From positions 50,444 through 114,443 of the forward strand of contig NZ_BOSH01000018.1 of NCBI RefSeq assembly GCF_018403245.1: 64,000 bases of DNA. The letters are read 5' to 3'. A program made the position numbers and the translations under genes. This DNA comes from Paenibacillus sp. J2TS4. Its GTDB lineage: Bacteria; Bacillota; Bacilli; Paenibacillales; NBRC-103111. Below are positions 16,781 through 24,183 of the stretch, in pieces; position 1 is the stretch's first letter, and each line of letters opens with the position of its first letter. The notes beneath the pieces were generated by a model. The model had not been told where the DNA came from. It was given only the letters and a program-made list of their open reading frames with translations, and made no database searches.

Positions 16781-17954
16781 AATCCTCTCCTTTTTATACA
16801 TTTGTAACTAAACGATTAATAAGGACTGCTACAAAATGAATCACCCTCTTTGTATATAGTTAGATATCCAGAAACGCTCCTTAAAAGAGCGGTTCTTAAA
16901 AGATAATTTGAATGCGCTTACATTTTGAATTTTTGATAGATTTACTAATTGTCCAGCCTGAAGCCATTTCATAATTACCGTCCTATAGTTAAATAGAAAT
17001 AAAAATGCGCGATAGATCGGATGTGAGTGCGTTTTGTACGAAAAATCGTACAATCAGACAAGCGTATGCCGCGAAAGTCCCGTTTGTGTATGAAGAATCG
17101 TACAAACGACCGCACTAGTTCCGAGTACAGTATAAAAAGCAGAGTGCATTTATTTCGCTCTGAAAGCCCCGGGGGAGGCGAAATAGTGACACAAAATATC
17201 AATTTTGCATTTACTTTTGCTTCCTTACATGTCCCTCCGGCTTCTCACCTCCTAAAAAGAGCCTTGTAATCGCTTGCAATACGAGCATTAGTTTAAAATT
17301 GCGAAGATTAATCGCTCTGAGAAACAACGGCCACTGCATTATATAGTATAGTGCGGCTCTCGTAAGATTATTAATCTTTTGTTAATCAAATGTTTTTATT
17401 ATTTATCCGCTTAAACGAATTCGCTCTCCGGCATCTCCAAGCGAAGCAATGCTCTTCCTCTCGCATGCCCGGCTGAAGAAAAGGACAGTATTTCCTTCAA
17501 CCCCATTGTATGATACACTTTCACCAGTTAGATTGAAAGAAAATGGAAAGAACAGCAACTGTATAATATAATCATATCGTTCTTTTTATATTTGTCAATC
17601 AATTTTACTAATACAACTTCTCTCCCCCCGGTTTAATGATAAAACGTGTGAATTGCGAACCACCACATGCCGAGGAATCTCCGGATCGCATGCCGGGGTG
17701 AATTGGAGAGGACCCAGATCTCCTGAGCTTCATGGCTTATAACCTAGCAGCTTCGCCAAGCGCGCCAAGCCCCCCATTACAATTGCTTGTACAAATCTTG
17801 GCGACCCGGCCCACTATCCATCTATCGACTCCCAAGCTAGTCCGAGCCAAAGCGGATTTCGGGGAATATTTTATCCAAGGGAACGAATATATTATATGTC
17901 TTCACCTTCCGGTTTCAACCAGAATGTATTCAGTCAATCGATGTGATAGCCAAC
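16781..17954. other. 1.17-kb region without a supportable gene
   Basis: It holds a repeat cluster (17033-17130), GCTCCTTAAAAGAGC at about 16875, and the upstream region of the giant gene. The frames at 17027-17269 and 17732-18031 lack ribosome binding sites and family signatures. I see no RNA gene. Confidence 0.55.
17033..17130. repeat. Second cluster of the ~52-bp near-palindromic repeat
   Basis: It contains two units, starting near 17033 (TTTGTACGAAAAATCGTACA) and 17083 (a variant TTTGTGTATGAAGAATCGTA). It ends in CCGAGTACAG followed by TATAAAAAGC, matching the end of the cluster at 9721-9860. Confidence 0.8.
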
Positions 17955-18527
17955 TCAAAAATGGTCCAAATACCACCAAATCACCTTATGATATCCGATC
18001 AACTTGGCGGGTATATCATCGATCCTTCTAATCCGGCTGTCATAAAAATAAACCGGGTCACGCTGATACATTTTATAGGTTCCATCCAGTGGAAGTTCGT
18101 GCTTATATTTGTATAGGGCTACCACATATCTTTGCTCCGGATTTGTATTCTTGCCATATTTTTTGTTTCCAATAAGTTCCAAGTCCTCTTTAGTTATATT
18201 TTCATAATTTTTAATCGCGGTCACAGCATGTTTTACTTGTGTGATAATATGCGGTCTTGATTCCTGAGGATAAGCTGCTATAGAAATGGTAATAGTCAAC
18301 AAAATCATTCCGATCCACATGGCTATTCGATAACGTTGTTTGCTGATTTTTGGGGAAATCGCCATTCCACATATAATAACCATCGTATTGATAACAAAAA
18401 TGGACGGTAAAGCCGCTATTCTTTCCAATCCTGTGTACGGAAATAATTTTATTAAAAAATACATTACCAATAAGGTTGGTAAAATGGACACCGCATATTT
18501 GAATAAGCCCACCCAAACTTGACGCAT
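17955..18527 (-). CDS. Hypothetical membrane protein (190 aa)
   Basis: The product has three predicted membrane helices in its first half (VWVGLFKYAVSILPTLLVMY, ALPSIFVINTMVIICGMAI, IAMWIGMILLTITISIAAYP) and a soluble, basic and aromatic C-terminal half of about 100 residues (KHAVTAIKNYENITKEDLEL, then YKYKHELPLDGTYKMYQRDP). I know no family. The start is uncertain: I prefer MRQVWVG (GTGGGGCT lies directly before it) over an ATG 19 codons earlier without an RBS. It ends in a gap and may be monocistronic. Confidence 0.6.
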   Translation of the reverse strand: MRQVWVGLFKYAVSILPTLLVMYFLIKLFPYTGLERIAALPSIFVINTMVIICGMAISPKISKQRYRIAMWIGMILLTITISIAAYPQESRPHIITQVKHAVTAIKNYENITKEDLELIGNKKYGKNTNPEQRYVVALYKYKHELPLDGTYKMYQRDPVYFYDSRIRRIDDIPAKLIGYHKVIWWYLDHF

Positions 18528-18622
18528 AGCCCCACGTCCCCATTCCCTCGTATCCGAATTAATTCCTTTTATCTTAACACACATGATAATAGCGGATTAT
18601 TTGCCAGTCATAAAGCACTAAA

Positions 18623-18654
18623 AGAGCCTCAAAAAACCAAGTCTTAGAGGCTCT
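18623..18654. terminator. Hairpin between hypothetical gene and pseudogene
   Basis: An 8-bp stem AGAGCCTC / GAGGCTCT with a 16-base loop containing AAAAAA. It lies downstream of the remnant that ends at 18661 on the minus strand. Confidence 0.5.
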
Positions 18655-18660
18655 GCGCTC

Positions 18661-19195
18661 CTATCCGGGCATTGCACTACTCCACACCATAAAATACGTC
18701 CTCAAATGCACGTAAGCATTTTCCGCCTTGGAAATATCCAAGACCGCAAACCTGATTTCCGAGAATAACGACCCGAAGCCTTCATCGTTCAGCAGATCAT
18801 GCCACCAGCCGGCCACCTTCTTCGGATCATTTCGAAACACGCCGCATCCGTACGCCCCCAAGATAAGATATTTGTCTTTCTTGTGGGCGAAGATCGATAG
18901 AGCCAACCGCATGCGGTTTTTCATTATGCGTTCCGCTTCCTGGCAATCCTCCCCCTTGAAACACAACCTGTCCATAGTTAACGGCAGGCAGTGTCAGCAA
19001 CGAAGCAGTAACCGGCCTTTTCATGAGCTTAAACCGTTCATCCCGGAAAAAGATGACATCAGACGAATAGATGGCATGGTCGGTATACATCATAGATCGG
19101 CAGGCGCGATTCGCCGAATAATAGCCTTCATTACGCAGCAGCGTTCCGTATAATCCGCTCGATGCCGCCAGGGACGAAATGTCCGGGTTCGTGTC
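18661..19195 (-). pseudogene. Frameshifted, N-truncated TIGR02452-like (macrodomain/PARG-type) gene
   Basis: One frame reads TNPDISSLAASSGLYGTLLR, then YTDHAIYSSDVIFFRDERF, then KRPVTASLLTLPAVNYGQV down to about 18970. Another continues from about 18960 as RIMKNRMRLALSIFAHKKDK, YLILGAYGCGVFRNDPKKVA and WWHDLL to 18661. Together they match the C-terminal two thirds of the TIGR02452 family (GAYGCGVFRNDP is diagnostic), related to poly(ADP-ribose) glycohydrolase-type macrodomains. The N-terminus is lost at about 19195, where a different gene fragment begins. Confidence 0.75.
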
Positions 19196-19197
19196 TT

Positions 19198-19725
19198 TTA
19201 CCCATGCGGTGATGCGTTTTTGACCAGTTGTTTTTGGTTATTATTCAGCGAGGATACCGGGATTCCTTCGCTTGTTGTAAACTTTCCGTCTTGCCCCGGA
19301 CCTAACAGTACATCATGGTAGGTGCCCGGGATTTTTGCCTTACTCAATTCTGCTGAACTGAGTGACTTAATCATGGAATACATGGCATCACGCCGAGTGG
19401 CCAAAGGCTGATAAGTTATACCGTTCATGGTGAAGGATTGGGGTTCGATCCCGATAAACATCGGTATGGCACTGGTCGACTTTCCGTTGTACGTAATATT
19501 GGAGGTGAAGGTGGTGCCCGCTGATTTGCAGCATCCATGGCGAAGTCGTCGATGGTTCTCCAAGAAAAGCAACATAGTAATTGTCTGCTCCATACATCTT
19601 GTTTCGCGTTTCCTTTTTCAAATATTCATCCGCCAGAAGGATGTAGTTCAGCGTATTGTATCCACTTTCGCCAATAGCTTCGGCCGCTAATGCTTTGAAC
19701 GCTTCCAAACTTTTAGACCTATGGT
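19198..19725 (-). pseudogene. Fragment of a DUF3500 protein, frameshifted
   Basis: One frame (about 19725-19510) reads SLEAFKALAAEAIGESGYNT, then YYVAFLGEPSTTSPWMLQIS and GHH. A second (about 19520-19198) reads TSNITYNGKSTSAIPMFIGI, then IPGTYHDVLLGPGQDGKFTT and LNNNQKQLV. This is the core of DUF3500, a family of secreted proteins of unknown role (STTSPWM.Q..GHH and F.DVLLGPGQDGKFP are typical). The signal peptide, start and C-terminus are missing and one frameshift separates the halves. Confidence 0.75.
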
Positions 19726-19736
19726 TCAATTCCCTG

Positions 19737-19845
19737 TGGACGTTGTCCGTAGGGATCCACTGGTACAATCCTTTAGTTTGGTTGGCTGTGAAAAAGATGA
19801 AGGCCGATCGGGAAGTCGCCTGTGATGGCTCGGCAATCAGGTTTA
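19737..19845 (+). pseudogene. 36-residue fragment of a BlaR1/MecR1-type M56 peptidase
   Basis: The plus strand reads LSVGIHWYNPLVWLAVKKMK followed by ADREVACDGSA. This is the membrane-helix-plus-metal-site segment of BlaR1-family sensors (H-W-x-N-P-L-V-W then D-R-E-x-A-C-D). Nothing before or after it belongs to the family. It abuts the DUF3500 fragment on the opposite strand. Confidence 0.7.
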
Positions 19846-19981
19846 CAGCGAAATTCAGGGTGCCCATCGGGGTGCCCCTCTTCTTTTAACTCCCCCATAA
19901 TTTTCGAAAACTTTTGTTGTATTATTTCGTTTATAACTATAGGATACAAACTCGTACTGATGGAGGTGGGTTCTTGGTCAC

Positions 19982-20104
19982 ATGAGAAAGAAATTAAATA
20001 GCAAGTTATTTGTGCTAATCATTGCTTTTATATGTCTTATTCCAGTCTTCTTGTTTTGGTTATTCATCGAATTAATTAGTTCAGTGAATACACCTAATGG
20101 GTAA
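19982..20104 (+). CDS. Small membrane protein (40 aa)
   Basis: GGAGGTGGG lies 11 bases before the ATG. The product has a Lys/Arg-rich start (MRKKLNSK), one hydrophobic helix (LFVLIIAFICLIPVFLFWLF) and a short polar tail. It could be a single-span membrane peptide or an anchored signal sequence of a truncated gene. No family is recognised. The next gene on this strand is a Nudix hydrolase 134 bp on. Confidence 0.5.
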   Translation: MRKKLNSKLFVLIIAFICLIPVFLFWLFIELISSVNTPNG

Positions 20105-20238
20105 AATCTTGTGCCTACGGCGAAATTATATTGTCATGGGAAGATATACAAAAGCAGTACGAATTTCTTTTTGAGGTATTGATTATTATTGCAAGCAGAA
20201 TTTCTTATCGGTTTCATTGAGGATGGGAGGACTAAGGG

Positions 20239-20697
20239 ATGAAACAATCTGGAATCGTATTGGTTGCTAGTGTATCTATATTTCGAGAAGACAAAGTTTT
20301 GATAATAAAAGAAAACAAACCAGCGGTCAGGAATAAATGGAATTTTCCAGGCGGAAGAATAGAATCAGGTGAAGATATCCTAGATGCAGCACGTAGAGAA
20401 GTAAAAGAAGAAACCGGATATGATGTCAAACTTACAGGAACGACAGGCATCTACAATTTTATTAGCAGTACAAACAATCAAGTCATTATGTTTCATTTTA
20501 CCGGTGAAATTATTGGGGGTTCTCTTCAATTAGAAGATAGTGAGATTAGTGATTACAAGTGGATTATGGCATCGGATTTATTGATTCCCAATCTATACGA
20601 AATTCGCGGAGTAGATGTTATTAAACAAATAACGGAAAACCTCATAACTGGAAAGAATTATTCATTATCTTTATATAACCAAAAACTGGGCACGTAG
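20239..20697 (+). CDS. Nudix hydrolase
   Basis: This 152-residue protein carries a full Nudix box at about residues 39-61: GGRIESGEDILDAARREVKE followed by ETG, satisfying G-x5-E-x7-REU-x-EE-x-G-U, whose glutamates bind the catalytic metal. Nudix enzymes hydrolyse nucleoside diphosphates linked to another group. The N-terminal strand (VLVASVSIFREDKVLIIKEN) and overall size fit ADP-ribose or oxidised-nucleotide pyrophosphatases, but substrate cannot be called. The start follows GGATGGGAGG. It is probably monocistronic. Confidence 0.9.
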   Translation: MKQSGIVLVASVSIFREDKVLIIKENKPAVRNKWNFPGGRIESGEDILDAARREVKEETGYDVKLTGTTGIYNFISSTNNQVIMFHFTGEIIGGSLQLEDSEISDYKWIMASDLLIPNLYEIRGVDVIKQITENLITGKNYSLSLYNQKLGT

Positions 20698-20783
20698 ACA
20701 CTACGCTCTTCCAAAAGTTCGCATTCTCGTATTCACTGGAATTTAGTTCTAGACTTTACCTCTATGAAGCAACGTTTTTAGAT

Positions 20784-21329
20784 TCACAGCTCTTTAATAT
20801 CCTGAACAACCTCAAATAAGTCGTTGTTGAACTGATGTCCACGCCCATCAAACTCGCGAATGATTGCCTGAGGATACATTTCTGCATACAAAGCAAGATG
20901 GGAAAACGGCACTATTTCATCGTCACGGCTATGATAAAAGAAAATTTGCTGTATTTCGGGGATTCTCGACTTAAGGTCTTTATCTAATACATATTCATCC
21001 ACTTCCCAACCTTCACTCCCCCAGTAGGGAGACGCTATAAGAAACAAACCAGCAATAGGTTTGGCTGGCTTCTCTTCTGCGAGATATTTCAATAGGATTG
21101 AAACCCCCAAGGAATGTCCAACAACAATCACTTCGCCTTCTAGTGCAGATAAATATGCTGCGATACGGGTTCTCCAGGCCTCATACTCCGGTCTTTCCTC
21201 GTCAGGCATCCTCGGATATAATACCCGGTATTCATAACCTAGCCAATCTTGCAGATTGGATGCTAATTTTCGATCGGCTTCGTAGGCCCCCTGTCCGGCT
21301 CCCTGGATGAAAAGCACGTGGTTTTTCAT
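20784..21329 (-). CDS. RBBP9/YdeN-type alpha/beta hydrolase
   Basis: This 181-residue protein is a compact serine hydrolase: FIQGAGQGAY forms the oxyanion region near residue 6, VVGHSLG gives the nucleophile serine near 75, SRDDEIVPF the acid, and GRGHQFN the catalytic histidine near the end. Short length without a lid is typical of the RBBP9/YdeN group. The substrate is unknown. The ATG at 21329 follows AGGAAAG; an upstream in-frame ATG adds six residues with no better RBS. Confidence 0.88.
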   Translation of the reverse strand: MKNHVLFIQGAGQGAYEADRKLASNLQDWLGYEYRVLYPRMPDEERPEYEAWRTRIAAYLSALEGEVIVVGHSLGVSILLKYLAEEKPAKPIAGLFLIASPYWGSEGWEVDEYVLDKDLKSRIPEIQQIFFYHSRDDEIVPFSHLALYAEMYPQAIIREFDGRGHQFNNDLFEVVQDIKEL

Positions 21330-21505
21330 AATATTCTTTCCTTTCATCTATTTTTGCCAATTGTAGCATACAGCACATAAGATTGATTCTTCTCGATTGC
21401 TGTCTCGATCCTCGACCAAATCCATTGAGCTTAACTGCTACGCCTTGCTAAAACACAATCGTTTGGTTACAATTTCCATAAGAAAACACTGTAGGAGGAA
21501 CCCCC

Positions 21506-21532
21506 ATGCATCCAAAAAAAGTCCCCCGTTAA
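21506..21532 (+). other. Candidate 8-codon leader peptide upstream of the ANT gene
   Basis: TAGGAGGA followed by CCCCC and an ATG opens MHPKKVPR and a stop, 67 bp before the aminoglycoside nucleotidyltransferase start. AGGAGGA at 21493-21499 can pair with GTCCTCC at 21541-21547. A short translated peptide ahead of a drug-resistance gene suggests translational attenuation, but this is inference. Confidence 0.35.
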
Positions 21533-21599
21533 GCCCGAGGTCCTCCATCCATGTGGTTAGTGATTGCTCACCATAAAACCAAAAGGGAGATGCATACTA

Positions 21600-22376
21600 A
21601 TGCACATGAATGGACCTGTACCCATTTCTCGCAGTGAAAGGCTTCAAAACTGCCACGAAATTGCTTCGAGATTACACGAGGTATATGGAGAAAAAATTCT
21701 GGCCATTGGGGTCTACGGTTCTGTTGCCAGAGGGTCAGACGGCCCTTTCTCGGACATTGAGATGTTTTGCGTACTAAGGGAGTCAAGCTCCATCGAACCC
21801 GTAGAATTTTGCTATGAGTGGTCGGCGGGACCCTGGAAGGCTGAAGTGGACGTCTATAGTACAGACGTTCTTCTTAAAACCGCATCTACTGTGGAGGGAA
21901 GGTGGCCGTTGACGCATGGCCCCTACTTTTCCCAACTTAGTCTGTATGATCCTGAAGGCTTTTTTCCAACATTGAAGGAAGCGGCGGAATCACCAACAAA
22001 GGAAGATTTCAGGCGTGCCATCAATGAAGTCCTTGTAGGTGAAATGTACGAGTATGTTGGAAAACTTAGAAATGTCAGTCTAAATGGCCCACACACCTAC
22101 TTGCCATACTTGGCGGTGCATTTTGCCCAATACGGGGCCATGTTAGTTGGTTTGCACAACCGAAAACTTTTCTCCACTGGCTCCATGGTTCTGCCGGAGG
22201 CACTACAGCTGCCGAGTCGTCCGGAAGGATTCGACCCTATAGTGGGAATGGTTATGTCTGGAGATTTAGCAGAACCGTCGAAGATCATTTCAGCCTGTGA
22301 GGAATTCTGGAATGGCCTTGTGAATTGGGCAGCCGAGCATGACTACGTAATTAGTTCAAAACGAGTCCCGTTTTGA
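21600..22376 (+). CDS. ANT(4')-like aminoglycoside nucleotidyltransferase
   Basis: This 258-residue protein aligns by eye with the kanamycin nucleotidyltransferase ANT(4')-I over its whole length. The start is MNGP, the nucleotidyltransferase motif is GVYGSVARGSDGPFSDIEMF (GS and the metal-binding D/E), then EVDVYS, WPLTHGPYFS, a helical C-domain with VGEMYEYVGKLRN whose Glu matches the catalytic base, and the ending SSKRVPF. These enzymes adenylylate the 4'-OH of kanamycin, neomycin and tobramycin. Residues that coordinate Mg-ATP are kept, so activity is plausible. I chose the ATG at 21600, 9 bases after GGGAGA; a second ATG lies two codons on. No mobile-element sequence surrounds it, so it looks resident. 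Confidence 0.88.
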   Translation: MHMNGPVPISRSERLQNCHEIASRLHEVYGEKILAIGVYGSVARGSDGPFSDIEMFCVLRESSSIEPVEFCYEWSAGPWKAEVDVYSTDVLLKTASTVEGRWPLTHGPYFSQLSLYDPEGFFPTLKEAAESPTKEDFRRAINEVLVGEMYEYVGKLRNVSLNGPHTYLPYLAVHFAQYGAMLVGLHNRKLFSTGSMVLPEALQLPSRPEGFDPIVGMVMSGDLAEPSKIISACEEFWNGLVNWAAEHDYVISSKRVPF

Positions 22377-22422
22377 CCCATACCGGCTGCATTTGCAATA
22401 ATCTATCATGTTTTAGACAGGT

Positions 22423-22449
22423 TAAAGACCCCTTTACGAGGGGTCTTTA
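22423..22449 (+). terminator. Terminator after the ANT gene
   Basis: A perfect 10-bp stem TAAAGACCCC / GGGGTCTTTA with a 7-base loop, followed by CCTTTCCTT, 47 bp after the stop. Confidence 0.8.
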
Positions 22450-22593
22450 CCTTTCCTTGGGAGTATTGGTTATGAGTATTATCAAAACCCGGAAAAACCA
22501 CTGGAAATTTATTTGCTTAACTTCGGTTCAAGCTAATGGCCTATGTGAATGATATGGACAAAAAGTCATCGAGAGTAAGCTGAAGTATTTGCA

Positions 22594-23196
22594 TTATTTC
22601 AGTTTACTTTTAAAACCCTCGATTAACACTTCCAATCCAAATTGATATTCTCTATCCATATCCATACTTGAAATGTTGAAAGGCAGCGCTTCTAGTGACT
22701 GGCTGACCTCTTTTTCATCTGTTACATCATTAAGTCGATACTCTTCAATCACAAAAGACGTGACATAATTGTTTAGTATCCATGATGCTGAGAAGATATC
22801 CTCGCTTTTCATCCCCATTTTTTCAAACAGACCGCTTATTTTTTTTATTAAATTTATTCGATAGGGTGTAGTTGGCGGAGTTTCAACAAGTACATGTGCC
22901 GAGTCACGTACATTAAGCAATATCTCTCTTAACTGTCTGGTAAGTACGGCTAGCTGCTCTTCGCAAGAGAGGCTTTCATCCGGATACTTTATTTTTTTAC
23001 AAATCTCGTCAGCTATTAATTCGAGCAGCTCATTTTTATTTCGAATATGCCAGTATAATGAAGCGCCTTTAATTTCTAATCGCTCCGCTATATTTCGCAT
23101 AGATAATTTTCTAATCCCATGCTCTTGAAGAAATTGTAAGGCTGTTTGAACGATAACGGATTTATCTATTTTGATTTGTTCAATTGAATTTCTCAC
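22594..23196 (-). CDS. TetR-family repressor
   Basis: This 200-residue regulator has an N-terminal helix-turn-helix (TALQFLQEHGIRKLSMRNIA then ERLEIKGASLYWHIRNKNEL) and a helical ligand-binding domain; GASLYWHIRNK is the TetR recognition-helix pattern. It diverges from a small membrane gene pair. Three copies of a 13-bp palindrome CTAAC-N3-GTTAG lie in the intergenic region and before the second gene, so it very likely represses those genes and itself. The inducer is unknown. Confidence 0.88.
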   Translation of the reverse strand: MRNSIEQIKIDKSVIVQTALQFLQEHGIRKLSMRNIAERLEIKGASLYWHIRNKNELLELIADEICKKIKYPDESLSCEEQLAVLTRQLREILLNVRDSAHVLVETPPTTPYRINLIKKISGLFEKMGMKSEDIFSASWILNNYVTSFVIEEYRLNDVTDEKEVSQSLEALPFNISSMDMDREYQFGLEVLIEGFKSKLK

Positions 23197-23245
23197 TGAT
23201 AAAAAGGCCTCCTTTACTTGACAAGTATATCATGGACATTGTACT

Positions 23246-23275
23246 CTAACAATGTTAGACAACTAACACCGTTAG
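23246..23275. promoter_or_regulatory. Two tandem TetR operators CTAAC-N3-GTTAG
   Basis: CTAACAATGTTAG (23246-23258) and CTAACACCGTTAG (23263-23275) are spaced 17 bp centre to centre. TTGACA at 23218-23223 with a weak TACTCT at 23242-23247 puts the first operator over the -10 region of the rightward promoter. Confidence 0.75.
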
Positions 23276-23298
23276 ACAGCGATAAAGGAGGGAAGCAC

Positions 23299-23403
23299 AT
23301 GACTTTACCTATTGCTATTGTCGCAAGTACTACAATTGTATGTATAACCGTATTTATTACCATCGTTACGGTTAAAGGTATGGATTTGAAAACAAGGAAG
23401 TAG
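23299..23403 (+). CDS. Small membrane protein (34 aa) under TetR control
   Basis: AAAGGAGGG lies 7 bases before the ATG, an ideal RBS. The product is one hydrophobic helix (LPIAIVASTTIVCITVFITI) with a short basic tail (KGMDLKTRK). It starts 23 bp after the second TetR operator, so it is the first gene of the regulated unit. Single-span peptides like this often accompany a larger membrane complex. I recognise no named family. Confidence 0.65.
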   Translation: MTLPIAIVASTTIVCITVFITIVTVKGMDLKTRK

Positions 23404-23461
23404 CATGCTCCATTTGAAATACGCCATCAAAGATTAGGCTATTTATTTTTTTGCTTTAAAT

Positions 23462-23474
23462 CTAACGGTGTTAG
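23462..23474. promoter_or_regulatory. Third TetR operator
   Basis: CTAACGGTGTTAG is identical in arms to the two operators upstream and lies 40 bp before the start of the 125-aa membrane gene. It may be a roadblock or control a second promoter. Confidence 0.65.
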
Positions 23475-23513
23475 CTAGAATCTTTGAAAATACACCTATA
23501 GGAGGTTAAATGA

Positions 23514-23891
23514 ATGGGAAAATACTTTATCATCGTTTCCGGCATTTATTTGCTTTTAGGATTATTGATCGGTTATTTTATGGGAGTCACGGATTTGTTC
23601 CAATTTACCTCCCTGCATGTTCACGTGAATTTGGTTGGATGGGTGACATCCGCTTTATTCGGTATAATTTACACGATTTATAAATCTAAGCAGCATTCAA
23701 AAATGGTAAATGCCCATTTTTGGCTTCATATGATTGGAGTTCCTCTCTTGCTGTTGGGAATGTACTTTATTATTGCAGGAATGGAAGCCATAGGAGGGCC
23801 ATTAAGCGGACTTGGAGGGGGATTAGTCATTGTTGGTGCTGTTTTCTTTTGCTTTTATTTATTTCAAGTAGTCCAGCCAAGAAACGAGTAA
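23514..23891 (+). CDS. Four-helix membrane protein resembling a heme-copper oxidase subunit I segment
   Basis: This 125-residue protein has four membrane helices: YFIIVSGIYLLLGLLIGYFM, a second from LHVHVNLVGWVTSALFGIIY, WLHMIGVPLLLLGMYFIIAG and GGGLVIVGAVFFCFYLFQVV. The HVHxNLxGW motif and the later HFWLHMIG histidines resemble heme-ligand segments of cbb3 oxidase and NO reductase catalytic subunits, where H-x-H-x-x-x-x-G-W is usual. It is far too short for a full oxidase subunit, so it is a stand-alone member of that fold. AGGAGG lies 8 bases before the start. TetR operator sites flank its upstream gene, suggesting induction by a small toxic molecule, perhaps nitric oxide or an inhibitor (speculative). 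Confidence 0.7.
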   Translation: MGKYFIIVSGIYLLLGLLIGYFMGVTDLFQFTSLHVHVNLVGWVTSALFGIIYTIYKSKQHSKMVNAHFWLHMIGVPLLLLGMYFIIAGMEAIGGPLSGLGGGLVIVGAVFFCFYLFQVVQPRNE

Positions 23892-24065
23892 TACTAAGTA
23901 ATGTTTTATAATACTTAGCTATTTCCATAGATGCGTTGAACTGATCGACCACTAACCGTAACGCCCGATGATGTGTACCAGGCCATTATTGCCGCGAACG
24001 CTTTGGCAGAGTATCATCATGCATAGAGCACGCTGAACAAGATGGAATCTCACCCCCATTAAGCT

Positions 24066-24097
24066 GAGGGGCCGACAGTTGCAACTGCCGGCCCCTC
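24066..24097. terminator. Bidirectional hairpin between convergent units
   Basis: GAGGGGCCG on the left pairs with CGGCCCCTC on the right; inside, CAGTTGCAACTG is a second palindrome. It separates the plus-strand membrane genes from the leftward amino-sugar operon. Confidence 0.65.
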
Positions 24098-24183
24098 ACT
24101 CCGTGAACATCGACACTCCAATGTAATCATCCCCTGGAGTAAATCGAATCTGTACATCCTATTGGGCTGCACCGTCTAATTTG

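Noticed and set aside
9721..17130. CRISPR array
   Set aside because: The ~52-bp units are contiguous degenerate repeats with conserved tails, not identical short repeats with unique spacers, and there are no cas genes.
17732..18031. 99-codon plus-strand ORF
   Set aside because: No ribosome binding site, Pro/Ser-rich low-complexity start, and it overlaps the more convincing membrane protein on the minus strand.
23940..24027. Frame reading DRPLTVTPDDVYQAIIAANA then LAEYHHA
   Set aside because: It may be the tail of a lost gene, but it is short, has no start and matches nothing I recognise.
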